Shown piece by piece: positions 15,824 through 24,880 of a stretch of 64,000 nt of DNA. The DNA comes from Spirosoma panaciterrae DSM 21099 (GTDB lineage: Bacteria > Bacteroidota > Bacteroidia > Cytophagales > Spirosomataceae), in contig NZ_KB893195.1 in the NCBI RefSeq assembly GCF_000374025.1, forward strand, positions 62,001 through 126,000, in the 5' to 3' direction. The notes under the pieces were generated by a model, which was given only the letters and a program-made list of their open reading frames with translations, did no database searches and was not told the DNA's origin. Made by a program: the position numbers and the translations under genes. Numbering within the stretch: the first letter of the stretch is position 1; the number at the start of each line of letters is the position of its first letter.

Positions 15824-17137
15824 ATGCCAACGATTCTCTATAAACGTTTGATAGAAGTACGTCTGCTTCACGAGTACTATCTAATAAAAGGTGATGGCAG
15901 TAATTTTTTTGTGCTGTCTCCTCAAGCAAGGCGTGCCTATCTGCGAACGCAGATATTATCTGGGAATTATAACCTGCTGAACGACTTAACTATTGAACCA
16001 ACTGAAACAACGCAGCAATTACTTCAGCAATATAAGCTAAAATTCAGTGCAACGTATACAGGGTGCGTTATCGGCATTGAAGTACATAAATATCTATCAG
16101 AAACCGATCAGACAATCTCGTTTCGCCCCAAAACTGTACTGCCCAACGATCTGGTATTTGAGTTTATCATACTACCTAAAAACCCTCTCTTCCGAAACTT
16201 TACCAATACTCGACTGCAGACTTTTGCGCCCGCTATTTATGTGCTTGATAGTGCTGATACGCGTAACGTTTTTCCGAATTTATCAGTGCCAGTTGCTGAT
16301 TTTACCGATCAAAATTCCTATGAAACCGGCGAATTGGCAGCTTTTATGGAAAATGGAGCTCGGGTAGTAAAACAGGCACTGCAGACAACTAAGGTAGACG
16401 ATCCTGCTGATTGGCAGATAGTGACGCCAACGCAGGGCTTTTTGAATGAATCAGATCGTCGATTGTTGCCTAAACGATTTTATGTAAATCTATCTGGCAC
16501 CCAAAAACAATCTATTGACGCACAACTAAGTCGACCGACGGGTGAGGTTGTCGGTAAGGTGGTGCAGGAGGCTAAAGAACGGGCCTGGTTAGATTTTTCC
16601 CGGATTAATAAAACCACAATTAAGCTTCCCGATGGCGCATATCAACTGACTATTAACGGGCCTGACGGTTTGCTGATGAACCAACTCGTTTACCTGAGCG
16701 ACTCGTATAATCCGACAGCATTTGCCTTGATTCGATTGCACCATCAGGACGATCTGGGTGATTTTTCGTTGCTTCAGAATGGCGCGCTAAAATACAATGC
16801 ATCAACTACCGAAGACCCGCAATTGATTTTTGAGATCTGGTTGCAGAGCCGCTTAACTTATTGGCGGTATTCTGCCAAAACTCAGAAAGGACTTACGCTA
16901 GAGCCTCCCCTGGGCAACCTACTAACGCTTTCTGCTGACAAACAGTATGTGGAAACAAAAAAGCCCTACTCATTACGCTTTAAACAAACAACAACGCAAA
17001 ACCTGGATGTTCCTCTTCCTAATCCATCACCCGTATTAATCAAACAAACAGGCTCGCCCCGTTTTTACACCTACGTTGATACACCCATTCATAAAATTGC
17101 GCTCTACGATCAGTCAAAACCGATAATCTTTCTTTAG
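15824..17137 (+). CDS. eCIS-associated protein of unknown function
   Basis: A 437-residue protein that I cannot assign. The frame is open from 15722, but that part overlaps the cap gene; ATG 15824 (MPTILYKRLIEVRLLHEYYL) is the natural start. The N-terminal half looks beta-rich; the segment KLPDGAYQLTINGPDG near residue 265 and TPIHKIALYDQSKPIIFL at the C-terminus suggest beta-sandwich modules. It lies between cap and sheath genes, so a part in capping the sheath, in the collar or in assembly is likely by position only. No signal peptide or membrane segment is seen. It is 27 bp from the sheath gene. Confidence 0.75.
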   Translation: MPTILYKRLIEVRLLHEYYLIKGDGSNFFVLSPQARRAYLRTQILSGNYNLLNDLTIEPTETTQQLLQQYKLKFSATYTGCVIGIEVHKYLSETDQTISFRPKTVLPNDLVFEFIILPKNPLFRNFTNTRLQTFAPAIYVLDSADTRNVFPNLSVPVADFTDQNSYETGELAAFMENGARVVKQALQTTKVDDPADWQIVTPTQGFLNESDRRLLPKRFYVNLSGTQKQSIDAQLSRPTGEVVGKVVQEAKERAWLDFSRINKTTIKLPDGAYQLTINGPDGLLMNQLVYLSDSYNPTAFALIRLHHQDDLGDFSLLQNGALKYNASTTEDPQLIFEIWLQSRLTYWRYSAKTQKGLTLEPPLGNLLTLSADKQYVETKKPYSLRFKQTTTQNLDVPLPNPSPVLIKQTGSPRFYTYVDTPIHKIALYDQSKPIIFL

Positions 17138-17164
17138 AAACTCAGACTAAATATCCTTTCCTTT

Positions 17165-18568
17165 ATGAACTACCAACACCCTGGAGTGTATATTGAGGAG
17201 ATTCCCAAGTTTCCTCCCTCCATTGCTGCCGTCGAAACGGCGATCCCTGTCTTTATCGGGTATACGGAGAAAATAACAAATTCCCTTGATGAGTCGCTCC
17301 TATTGCGACCTATTCACATTACGTCGCTGCTTGAATACGAAAATTTATTTGGTTACGCAGCCCCTGAAACCGGAATAAAAGTAGAAGTCCGAACTAAATC
17401 GGATGGTTCAACCGATATTATTCCGAAACTAGCAGCTCAGGAGCGACGGCCTTACAACATGTATTACTCGTTGCAGTTATTTTACGGTAATGGAGGGGGC
17501 GACTGTTACATTATATCAGTGGGTGATTATACTAATGGAGCCATTGAAAAAACAGCACTTCTAGATGGGTTAGAAGCTTCCGATCAACAGGATGAAATTA
17601 CACTAATCGTGTTCCCTGACGCCCAAAACCTACCCTCAACTGTTGACTATTATGATGTATATAAGCAGGCGCTGGACAAGTGTGCGGGGTTAAAGGATCG
17701 TTTCACGGTAATGGACGTGTACAAAGTAGTCTCCGATACGGCAAATCTTACAGAATATATAGATACAAATATTCAAGCCTTAAGAAATGCTGGTCTAGGT
17801 GAAATCGATACGTTAAAGTACGGTGCCGCTTACTTCCCAAATCTCAACACGTCCTTAGATTTTGCCTATGATGAAGCTACTGTTGATGTGACGGGTGTTG
17901 GTGCATTAGCAGAATTGAAGTCAAGCAATAATGCCCTGTATTTCCGAGTTAAGTCAGCTATTCAACAAATGCCCGTTGAGATGCCTCCTTCGGGTGCAGT
18001 TGTTGGTATATATGCTAGTGTTGATAATTCGCGTGGAGTCTGGAAAGCGCCCGCCAACGTGAACATAGATTTTGTAATTGGCCCTGTCATTGACATTACA
18101 GACAAACGCCAGGATGGTCTCAATGTTGATCCAGTGGCTGGTAAATCCGTAAACGTAATCCGCAGTTTTCGAGGGCGAGGACCGGCATTAATCTGGGGAG
18201 CCAGAACCTTGGCGGGTAATGACAATGAATGGCGGTACGTACCGGTTCGGCGCTTTTTTATTATGGTTGAAGAGTCGGCCAAAAACGCGGCATTTCAATT
18301 TGTATTTGAGCCAAACGATACAAATACCTGGGTGCGGGTGCGTTCGATGATCGAGAATTTTCTGGTTCAGCAATGGAAAGCAGGTGCCCTGATGGGAACC
18401 ACTGCTCAGCAAGCATTTTACGTCCGAGTAGGGCTAAACGAAACCATGTCGGCAATCGACATTCTGGAAGGCCGTATGAATGTTGAAATCGGTATGGCCG
18501 TTGTGCGTCCGGCTGAATTTATTATCCTGAAGTTTAGCCACAAAATGCCGGAAGTGTCAGCGGCCTAA
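17165..18568 (+). CDS. eCIS contractile tail sheath protein
   Basis: A 467-residue phage-type tail sheath protein (Afp2-4/Pvc2-4 family), forming the outer cylinder that contracts and drives the tube outward. The N-terminus NYQHPGVYIEEIPKFPPSI with AIPVFIGYTEK, and the C-terminal segment ETMSAIDILEGRMNVEIGMAVVRPAEFIILKFSH, are the linking arm regions typical of the family that knit subunits together. The middle region (EDs such as DQQDEITLIVFPDAQ and LIWGARTLAGNDNEWRYVPVRR) matches the sheath core. Only one sheath gene is present, unlike the three of Afp and PVC. Confidence 0.93.
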   Translation: MNYQHPGVYIEEIPKFPPSIAAVETAIPVFIGYTEKITNSLDESLLLRPIHITSLLEYENLFGYAAPETGIKVEVRTKSDGSTDIIPKLAAQERRPYNMYYSLQLFYGNGGGDCYIISVGDYTNGAIEKTALLDGLEASDQQDEITLIVFPDAQNLPSTVDYYDVYKQALDKCAGLKDRFTVMDVYKVVSDTANLTEYIDTNIQALRNAGLGEIDTLKYGAAYFPNLNTSLDFAYDEATVDVTGVGALAELKSSNNALYFRVKSAIQQMPVEMPPSGAVVGIYASVDNSRGVWKAPANVNIDFVIGPVIDITDKRQDGLNVDPVAGKSVNVIRSFRGRGPALIWGARTLAGNDNEWRYVPVRRFFIMVEESAKNAAFQFVFEPNDTNTWVRVRSMIENFLVQQWKAGALMGTTAQQAFYVRVGLNETMSAIDILEGRMNVEIGMAVVRPAEFIILKFSHKMPEVSAA

Positions 18569-18607
18569 GCGTTCTATTCTATCTGTCATTTCTTACTCTT
18601 CATTCTC

Positions 18608-19486
18608 ATGGCAAAGAAATATAAAGACCCGATCAATAATCCTTATAAAGGGAATGCGAATACGCATACGCAGGATTTTATCAATAAACTCTGTATCGAA
18701 TGGCAGTCATCCATTAATGGTGGTAAACCAGCAGCTAAAAGCGCTTACGATGCCAGTGTGAAAAACACGAACTCCCGGCTTTGTTTTGTTACTAAAGCTG
18801 ACGATAACCTTTCCGTTTATCGACAACTCGATAATTGTGTAGCAACACAGGTGGGTAGTGGTGCTGATAGTATCAAAACAGCCATCGACGCCTTAAGTAA
18901 GGATGAGGATGGTCTGAAGAAAAAGTTTGATGAGGTCTTAAAGGCAGTTAAAGATGCGAATAAAAAACTGGACGAAGTAAAAACTGCTGCCCAGGCCTTA
19001 CAGAGTGCGTACGAGGACGCTGGCAATACAGATGCCCGGCAGGCTCTCCATCGGGCTTTCCCGGACATTAAGAAACGGATCGACGATGTTGTTGACAAAG
19101 CCGACGATTGCAATAGTCGTATCGATGATGTACAGGAAGAAGTAGTGATCACCATCGGCAAACAGACCTTTTTAAATATTAAAGGATTGACGGATTTTGT
19201 TAGTCGTTTAGGAGGTAATGTGAAACTACTGACGGCCGATGTTGCTGACAATATCAAGAACAGTACTGATCACGCAAAAGATACGCAGACTAAATTGACC
19301 GACGCTATACGGCAACAAGCCACGGCTCAGATTACGTATTTCGATGCCGCTGTACTGGCCGATGGATTGACCAAGCTTAAGAACTTTATCTGCACGCCAA
19401 ATCAACCTAAACAACCTCTCGACCGCAAGCCGGACCGGAGTACTAAGCAGGTTAAACAGACGGCAGCTACGCAGGCAGAAGACTGA
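18608..19486 (+). CDS. eCIS-associated helical/coiled-coil protein 1
   Basis: A 292-residue protein without recognised family. Residues about 85-240 are strongly helical with heptad-like spacing (DGLKKKFDEVLKAVKDANK, KKRIDDVVDKADDCNSR, DVADNIKNSTDHAKDTQ), suggesting long coiled coils. The C-terminal 30 residues are Lys/Pro/Gln-rich and probably disordered. It has no signal peptide. It lies between sheath and tube genes, where Afp/PVC operons have further sheath genes instead. A role as structural accessory, chaperone or attachment protein is possible but not shown. The next gene shows the same general character. Confidence 0.7.
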   Translation: MAKKYKDPINNPYKGNANTHTQDFINKLCIEWQSSINGGKPAAKSAYDASVKNTNSRLCFVTKADDNLSVYRQLDNCVATQVGSGADSIKTAIDALSKDEDGLKKKFDEVLKAVKDANKKLDEVKTAAQALQSAYEDAGNTDARQALHRAFPDIKKRIDDVVDKADDCNSRIDDVQEEVVITIGKQTFLNIKGLTDFVSRLGGNVKLLTADVADNIKNSTDHAKDTQTKLTDAIRQQATAQITYFDAAVLADGLTKLKNFICTPNQPKQPLDRKPDRSTKQVKQTAATQAED

Positions 19487-19563
19487 CGGAGTTAATAGAC
19501 GGCATGCTATCATAGACAAAAAATAAGACTGATCGCATTAAAAATTTTAACCTTCTTACACAT

Positions 19564-20451
19564 ATGCCAAACCGAACCTTAATCTGTTGCGATAGTCCAC
19601 AACAGACAAATTCGCAACCCGCTGAAGATTATGTTGAGCTTTGGATCAAACAGGCTCAGGATGCAGCGAATGATTTATCCATTAAAAAGGCCGCATTTTC
19701 GGAGTTAGATACCCAGTTTAAAAATAATACGGAGTGGGAACAACGGCTTAAATTATATTGGGATGCCCTTCAGAAAACAGATCGATTGGCTGAAGATATT
19801 GCCTCCGAAATTAATCTGTTTTATGACCAAGCCGAAGAGCTTTGCCAGAATATTCGCTGGTTGACCAGATCAACAAAAAATCTGATCGGATTATTATGGG
19901 AAACACACTATCATACTGAAGAGCTTCAGGAACTAATTACGGCTCTGAGTAACGATATCAATACCGTTTTACAAAATGGTAATATCTGGCAGGCAAAAGA
20001 AGACCTGAAAAAGAAAACAACTGCTGCGATGATTGCCCTTGAAGAAGCCATCAAACCTATGCTTGATGCGCTACGGATAGTAATCATGTTACGATCCAGC
20101 ATTTGCCGAAACGACTGGGATTATGGACTAAATAAGTCTAATAATGAAGGCGAAAATGGATTAGTAGGCAAGCTGGATGAACTCAAAAAATATTTCAACT
20201 GGCGACCTGATGATGGAGATAACCTTGTTTGCGAACTATATGATAGACCGGTGTATCGTACAATAACTATGCCATTGAATGGAGATGCCTATTACAAAAA
20301 CACAAAGGCACAGTACGAAAAAGCGTCCAAAGAGGTAGCTTCTACCCGAACAAAGTTAGAGGATGCCAAGAAAGCGAGAGACCTGGCACAATCGCGCAAA
20401 ACAGGCTTGGATAACGCCATCAAAGCAGCTCAGGAGGCCCGAAAAAACTAA
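19564..20451 (+). CDS. eCIS-associated helical/coiled-coil protein 2
   Basis: A 295-residue, mostly helical protein of unknown function. Long charged helices run through it (AEDYVELWIKQAQDAANDL, EWEQRLKLYWDALQKTDRL, KKTTAAMIALEEAIKPMLDALRI), and the last 60 residues form a heptad-rich coiled coil (KAQYEKASKEVASTRTKLE, DAKKARDLAQSRKTG). A short nonhelical part near residue 220 (FNWRPDDGDN, YDRPVYRTITMPL) interrupts it. Size and helical nature are like the preceding gene, but I see no clear sequence match between them. Located 36 bp before the first tube gene. No membrane segment or export signal. Confidence 0.7.
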   Translation: MPNRTLICCDSPQQTNSQPAEDYVELWIKQAQDAANDLSIKKAAFSELDTQFKNNTEWEQRLKLYWDALQKTDRLAEDIASEINLFYDQAEELCQNIRWLTRSTKNLIGLLWETHYHTEELQELITALSNDINTVLQNGNIWQAKEDLKKKTTAAMIALEEAIKPMLDALRIVIMLRSSICRNDWDYGLNKSNNEGENGLVGKLDELKKYFNWRPDDGDNLVCELYDRPVYRTITMPLNGDAYYKNTKAQYEKASKEVASTRTKLEDAKKARDLAQSRKTGLDNAIKAAQEARKN

Positions 20452-20486
20452 ACCTCATTCATCAGATTCTTAATCTTTAACCATAC

Positions 20487-20951
20487 ATGGCACGTACAGG
20501 ATACCCACTGCCTAAGTTTCACTTTGAAGTGGACTGGGGCAACGAAACCCGCATGGGATTCACCGAAGTAAGCGGCCTGGACTTTGAGTCGGAAGTGATT
20601 GAATACCGGGAAGGCACCGATATTCTGCTGACCAAAATGAAACAGCCGGGTCTACGTAAATTCAGCAACATTACCCTCAAACGCGGTACGTTTCAGGGCG
20701 ACATTAAATTCTTCAACGAATGGAAGAAAACCGTTTTCTTCCAGGAGAAAAACGATGGCAATAAATACCGTAGTACAGTCACAATTAAGTTGTTGAACGA
20801 AGAACATCAGCCTATTCTGGTCTGGACTGTTCGGAACGCGTGGCCGTCTAAAATCCAGTCGTCGGATATGAAGGCAGATGCCAATGAAATTGCCATCGAG
20901 ACCATCGAACTGGTTCACGAAGGGCTGGCCTTAGCTACCCAGGGTGCTTAA
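20487..20951 (+). CDS. eCIS tail tube protein 1
   Basis: A 154-residue tube protein (T4 gp19 / Afp1-Pvc1 type), hexamers of which stack into the inner tube. Recognisable family segments: YPLPKFHFEVDWG with GFTEVSGLDFESEVIEYREG near residues 27-46, MKQPGLRKFSNITLKRGTF near 55-73, and IKLLNEEHQPILVWTVRNAWPSKI near 100-123, with the closing ANEIAIETIELVHEGL. It is the better conserved of the two tube paralogues and therefore probably the main tube subunit. Confidence 0.93.
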   Translation: MARTGYPLPKFHFEVDWGNETRMGFTEVSGLDFESEVIEYREGTDILLTKMKQPGLRKFSNITLKRGTFQGDIKFFNEWKKTVFFQEKNDGNKYRSTVTIKLLNEEHQPILVWTVRNAWPSKIQSSDMKADANEIAIETIELVHEGLALATQGA

Positions 20952-20969
20952 TTTATTTAGCGAATAGCA

Positions 20970-21449
20970 ATGGCAGCACAGCCTAGTTACCAACACGTTA
21001 ATTTTTATTTCGCCGTAACCTTTGAGGGATTGGGTGTAAAGGATATCAAAAGTATTGACGCCCGCTTTCAATCGGTTACAGGATTAGAGGCACAAATCGA
21101 AACCGAAACCGTGAAGGAAGGCGGAGTGAATGGCTTTGAACATACACTGCCTGGTCGTCGGAAATACAGTGATCTGGTGCTGAAACGTGGCCTACTCACC
21201 CCCGAAGCTAGCTCAGAACTAACGAAATGGTGTCTGAAAGCCTTTGAACAACTTGAGGTGCAGCCTATCAATTTAGAAGTAGCTCTGTTGGGTGAAGGCG
21301 ACGAACGTCCGCAAACGTTGTGTTTATGGAAGGTGATTCATGCCTGGCCTAAAAGCTGGAAAATGGGCGAGTTAAATGCCGAACGGGGTGAAGTCCTGAT
21401 TGAAACGCTCGAACTGAGTTATAATCGGTTTGAATTTAAAGCTGCCTAG
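20970..21449 (+). CDS. eCIS tail tube protein 2
   Basis: A 159-residue paralogue of the preceding tube protein, with the same order of elements: SIDARFQSVTGLEAQIETETV near residues 29-49, LPGRRKYSDLVLKRGLL near 62-78, LWKVIHAWPKSWKMGELNAER near 125-145 and VLIETLELSYNRFEF at the end. In Afp/PVC the second tube-type protein (Afp5/Pvc5) sits next to the hub as a baseplate-proximal ring, and this gene lies just before the hub genes, so the same role is inferred. It starts 18 bp behind tube 1; the following small gene starts 2 bp behind it. Confidence 0.9.
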   Translation: MAAQPSYQHVNFYFAVTFEGLGVKDIKSIDARFQSVTGLEAQIETETVKEGGVNGFEHTLPGRRKYSDLVLKRGLLTPEASSELTKWCLKAFEQLEVQPINLEVALLGEGDERPQTLCLWKVIHAWPKSWKMGELNAERGEVLIETLELSYNRFEFKAA

Positions 21450-21451
21450 CT

Positions 21452-21631
21452 ATGCCTATCGAAATCCGGGAGCTAATCATTAAAGCCACGCTCGAAGAAG
21501 CCCAGCCACCACCTGACAGCGCAGCTTCGGGCTCTGCCGCAGCAGCCACTAACGGAGCCAATACGGAATCGTTGGTGAATTTGGTGGTTGAGAAGGTGAT
21601 GGAAATTTTACGGGAAAAACAAGAACGGTAA
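21452..21631 (+). CDS. DUF5908 small eCIS protein
   Basis: A 59-residue protein starting at ATG 21452 (MPIEIRELIIKATLEE) and ending VMEILREKQER. The start segment MPIEIRELxIK and the C-terminal helix rich in Lys and Arg fit DUF5908, a small protein family found beside tube and LysM genes in Bacteroidetes eCIS operons and in the position of Afp6/Pvc6. The middle is a low-complexity linker of Ala, Ser, Gly and Pro. Function is unknown; the tight spacing (2 bp from the tube gene, 6 bp to the hub gene) argues strongly that it is translated. Confidence 0.8.
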   Translation: MPIEIRELIIKATLEEAQPPPDSAASGSAAAATNGANTESLVNLVVEKVMEILREKQER

Positions 21632-21637
21632 AGCAAC

Positions 21638-22336
21638 ATGGCAGACAACGGTACACTCGAAAAAGTCATGATTCAGGCATATGAGGATCGGGATATGCAG
21701 AAGAAAGCGACTGAGCGACCTTTTGCCTTGCCCATTAATCCGGAAACCTATTCGCAGAGTTACAAGGTCGAAAACGAATCGAGAGTAGGTAGTGGTAATC
21801 AGGGTACAAATCCGAATTATGTAGCCACATTGCCTGAAGAGCTAAAATTGGATTTTTTCTTCGATGGTACCAATACGGTGGAAGGGTATGCTCAGTCGGG
21901 TAATGTTCGGGAGCAAATTCAGTCCTTTCTGACGGTTGTCTATCGGATGGATGGCAAAAAGCACAGACCCAATTTCCTCCAGATCATTTGGGGAAAGGAT
22001 ACTACCTTCTTTTGTGTACTGAAAAACCTGGACATCAACTATACACTCTTCCAGCCAAATGGTACACCGCTGCGGGCTAAACTTTCGGCCGTCTTTACCG
22101 AGTATAAATCGCCTGAATACCGAGTTCGCACCGAAAACAAACAATCGCCCGATCTGACGCATCGTCGGCAGGTAACGAAAGGCGACCGGCTTGATCTGAT
22201 GACCTATCGGATTTATGAAGATAGCCAGTATGTGCTGCAGATCGCCAAAGCCAATCGACTGACTACTTTTCGCCAACTGAAACCAGGTCAAACGTTGTTG
22301 TTTCCACCCTTCGATCCAAACGAAATCGTGGTATGA
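21638..22336 (+). CDS. eCIS LysM-domain hub protein (Afp7/Pvc7-like)
   Basis: A 232-residue baseplate protein of the Afp7/Pvc7 (T4 gp53-like) family, which joins the tube end to the spike. The first 160 residues hold the conserved domain (PFALPINPETYSQSYKV near 28-44; PEELKLDFFFDGT near 67-79; FLQIIWGKDTTFFCVLKNL near 113-131). A LysM module lies at residues about 178-225 (VTKGDRLDLMTYRIYED, ANRLTTFRQLKPGQTLLFP). Its LysM is taken to be a structural element and not proof of peptidoglycan binding. The gene overlaps the spike gene by 4 bp (ATGA), so translation is coupled. Confidence 0.9.
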   Translation: MADNGTLEKVMIQAYEDRDMQKKATERPFALPINPETYSQSYKVENESRVGSGNQGTNPNYVATLPEELKLDFFFDGTNTVEGYAQSGNVREQIQSFLTVVYRMDGKKHRPNFLQIIWGKDTTFFCVLKNLDINYTLFQPNGTPLRAKLSAVFTEYKSPEYRVRTENKQSPDLTHRRQVTKGDRLDLMTYRIYEDSQYVLQIAKANRLTTFRQLKPGQTLLFPPFDPNEIVV

Positions 22337-24105
22337 GCAAAGCCCCGCGCACGATCCCCGAAACCGCCCCACATGATGTGGTCACGTTTGATATTCTCAC
22401 GGGTAATCAACCGATTGATCCTTCGTATGCAGTTTTATCGATCGATATTAACAAAGAAGTCAATCGAATACCTACTGCTCGGTTAGTGATCAGAGACGGC
22501 GAAGCAGCAACTGCCCAGTTTGCCATTAGTAATACCGATGCGTTTGTCCCGGGCAAACCTATTCATATTAAAATAGGGCACGACCAGAATAATGTAACGG
22601 TGTTTCAGGGAGTGATTGTGAAGCAAGCAGTTAAGGTACGAAGTAACGGGCAGTCGGAACTTACCGTTGAGTGCCGGGATGCTGCCGTTCGAATGACCTT
22701 GGGGCGTAATAGCCGGTACTATGAACGAAAGAAAGACAGCGATGTCTGGAACGATCTGATTCGGCCCTATTCTGGTTTACAAACCGACTTCAAGGCCACG
22801 TCGTATACGCATCCTGAGTTGGTACAGTATCATGTTACTGACTGGGATTTTCTGTTGATGCGAGCAGAAGCAAATGGTCGACTGGTAATAGTTGATGATG
22901 GTAAAGTCAGCGTTACAACGCCAGCTACAACCGGTAATCCAGTTCTTCAGCTGCTGTATGGCGATACGTTACTGGAATTTGAAGCCGAACTTGATGCCCG
23001 TCAGCAATGGCAACAAGCGAATGCCCAGGCCTGGAATTATTCGGACCAGCAACTTTTCAACGCCAGTTCGAGTTCGTCATCGCTCAGTGAAGCCGGGAAT
23101 ATATCCGGGCAGGAATTGGCGAGGGCTTTAGGGGCACAAAGTAGTTTGCGTCATGCTGGAATCGTAGCCACAGAAGAGCTTCAGGAATGGACAAACGGAC
23201 AAATGCTGCGAAGTCGACTGGCAAAAATTCGAGGCCGTGCCCGTTGTCGGGGCGTGGGAGCAATCAAACCAGGACAAGTGCTCGAAATTCAGGGAGTAGG
23301 CAATCGCTTTAATGGGAAATTGTTTGTCAGTGCTGTGCGTCATGAGATTGGCGTTGGCCGGTGGGAAACCCACATTCAGTTTGGACTCCCCTCTGATTTG
23401 TTCGCCCGGCAACCCGATATAGCCGATCCGCCTGCCAGTGGGCTTATTCCACCTATTCAGGGATTGCAGATTGGAAAGGTCGTTAAGCTTGAAAATGACC
23501 CTGAAGGCCAGGATCGGATTCTGGTTCGGTTACCTGTACTGGACAATAACGCACAAGGGACCTGGGCACGCGTGGCCAGCCTGGATGCGGGTAAGCAACG
23601 CGGTTTCTTTTTCCGGCCTGAAATTGGCGATGAAGTGCTGGTAGGCTTTGTCAATGATGATCCGCGCGATGCTGTAGTGCTGGGAATGCTTCATAGCCGC
23701 GCTAATCCGGCGCCAATTCAGGCGAAGGATGTCAATCATGAAAAAGGACTGACAACCCGAAGCAAGCTCCGGGTACATTTTAACGATGATACCAAAACGA
23801 TCACTATCGATACGCCAGCCGGAAATAGTCTTATTCTGGATGAACAAAGTCAGTCGATTAAGATTCAGGATCAAAACCAGAATAAAATAACAATGGGGCC
23901 ATCTGGTATTGAAATTAGTAGTAATTCGGCGCTGACGTTACAGGCGAAAACGACGCTGACCATAACCGCGCAGGCAGGATTAAGCGTAAGTGGGGCCAAT
24001 GTATCGGTTGAAGCGAAGGGGCCGATCTCGCTTCAGGGCGCAACGGCTAAGCTGTCATCGCCGGGTATTACCGAGCTTTCCGGTTCACTAATCCGCATTA
24101 ACTAA
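22333..24105 (+). CDS. eCIS VgrG-like spike protein (Afp8/Pvc8-like)
   Basis: A 590-residue hub-spike protein like a fused gp27-gp5 / VgrG. Residues about 10-370 are the gp27-like hub (YAVLSIDINKEVNRIPTARL near 28-47; HPELVQYHVTDWDFLLMRAE near 157-176). An OB-fold gp5-type module starts near 376 (LQIGKVVKLENDPEGQDRI, FFRPEIGDEVLVGFVNDDPR). The tail (residues about 470-590) is a beta-helix made of short strands (ITIDTPAGNSLILDE, LTLQAKTTLTITAQAG, ISLQGATAKLSS) forming the membrane-piercing needle. No extra effector domain is fused. The PAAR gene for the tip follows 12 bp downstream. Confidence 0.92.
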   Translation: MSKAPRTIPETAPHDVVTFDILTGNQPIDPSYAVLSIDINKEVNRIPTARLVIRDGEAATAQFAISNTDAFVPGKPIHIKIGHDQNNVTVFQGVIVKQAVKVRSNGQSELTVECRDAAVRMTLGRNSRYYERKKDSDVWNDLIRPYSGLQTDFKATSYTHPELVQYHVTDWDFLLMRAEANGRLVIVDDGKVSVTTPATTGNPVLQLLYGDTLLEFEAELDARQQWQQANAQAWNYSDQQLFNASSSSSSLSEAGNISGQELARALGAQSSLRHAGIVATEELQEWTNGQMLRSRLAKIRGRARCRGVGAIKPGQVLEIQGVGNRFNGKLFVSAVRHEIGVGRWETHIQFGLPSDLFARQPDIADPPASGLIPPIQGLQIGKVVKLENDPEGQDRILVRLPVLDNNAQGTWARVASLDAGKQRGFFFRPEIGDEVLVGFVNDDPRDAVVLGMLHSRANPAPIQAKDVNHEKGLTTRSKLRVHFNDDTKTITIDTPAGNSLILDEQSQSIKIQDQNQNKITMGPSGIEISSNSALTLQAKTTLTITAQAGLSVSGANVSVEAKGPISLQGATAKLSSPGITELSGSLIRIN

Positions 24106-24117
24106 CCTAACCGATAT

Positions 24118-24408
24118 ATGCCTTTTGCCGCTCGATTATCCGATATGCATACCTGTCCTCTCACGAATGGGCCTGTTCCTCATGTAGGTGGCCCGGTTGT
24201 GGGGCCCGGTGTTCCAACTGTGCTGATTGGTGGCCAGCCTGCGGCTGTAGTTGGCGACCTGCTTACTTGCGTTGGTCCGCCCGACAGTATCGTTAAAGGG
24301 TCAGCAACAGTCCTTATTGGTGGTCGTCCAGCTGCCCGATTAGGTGATCTGACAGCCCACGGTGGCGTTGTTGTGATGGGATTACCAACAGTAGACATTG
24401 GTGGATAA
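24118..24408 (+). CDS. PAAR-domain spike tip protein
   Basis: A 96-residue PAAR protein, matching Afp10/Pvc10 in place and role: it sharpens the tip of the spike. The repeats around Pro-Ala-Ala-Arg motifs are visible: GPVPHVGGPVVGPGVPTVLIGG, GGQPAAVVGDLLTC near residues 40-53 and GGRPAARLGDLTAHGG near 70-85, with conserved His and Cys likely to bind zinc (HTC near 12, LTCVG near 52, TAHGG near 82). No C-terminal toxin is fused. Length is typical for a bare PAAR tip. Confidence 0.93.
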   Translation: MPFAARLSDMHTCPLTNGPVPHVGGPVVGPGVPTVLIGGQPAAVVGDLLTCVGPPDSIVKGSATVLIGGRPAARLGDLTAHGGVVVMGLPTVDIGG

Positions 24409-24429
24409 GTTACCCAACTGAATACTACA

Positions 24430-24843
24430 ATGGACAATAACACATCGTTTCTAGGTATCGGTTGGAGTTTTCCGCCTGCTTTTGATGAAGACAGTCGCAC
24501 CGTACAATTAGTACAGGCTGAAGAAGATATTGATCAGAGCCTACATATTTTACTTTCGACTAGCTTAGGCGAACGGGTCATGCAGCCCACCTACGGTTGT
24601 AATTTGTCGGATTATCAGTTTGAATCCCTGAGTGCGTCATTGATCGGTTTTATACGCGACCTGGTTGAACGAGCCATCTTGTTTCATGAGCCTCGTATTC
24701 GGCTAGATAAAGTAACCATCACTAGCCCTGACTCAGCAGATTTGCTGGAAGGAAAGCTCTTAATTTCCGTTGATTACACGATTGTCGAGACCAACTCTCG
24801 ATACAATTTTGTTTACCCGTTCTATCTTCAGGAAGGCGTCTAA
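24430..24843 (+). CDS. eCIS gp25-like baseplate protein (Afp9/Pvc9-like)
   Basis: A 137-residue GPW/gp25 protein, part of the inner baseplate that joins sheath to hub. Conserved family positions: GIGWSFPPAFDE near residue 10, VQAEEDIDQSLHILLSTSLGERVMQPTYGCNL near 27-58, containing the core E..I..SL..LL.T..GER.M.P..G, then IRLDKVTITS and VDYTIVETNSRYNFVYPFYL at the end. Spacing to the next gene is 37 bp. This is one of the most conserved proteins of contractile systems. Confidence 0.93.
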   Translation: MDNNTSFLGIGWSFPPAFDEDSRTVQLVQAEEDIDQSLHILLSTSLGERVMQPTYGCNLSDYQFESLSASLIGFIRDLVERAILFHEPRIRLDKVTITSPDSADLLEGKLLISVDYTIVETNSRYNFVYPFYLQEGV

Positions 24844-24880
24844 CTTCTTCCCTGAACGATTCATCTAGCCAACGTTCGAT

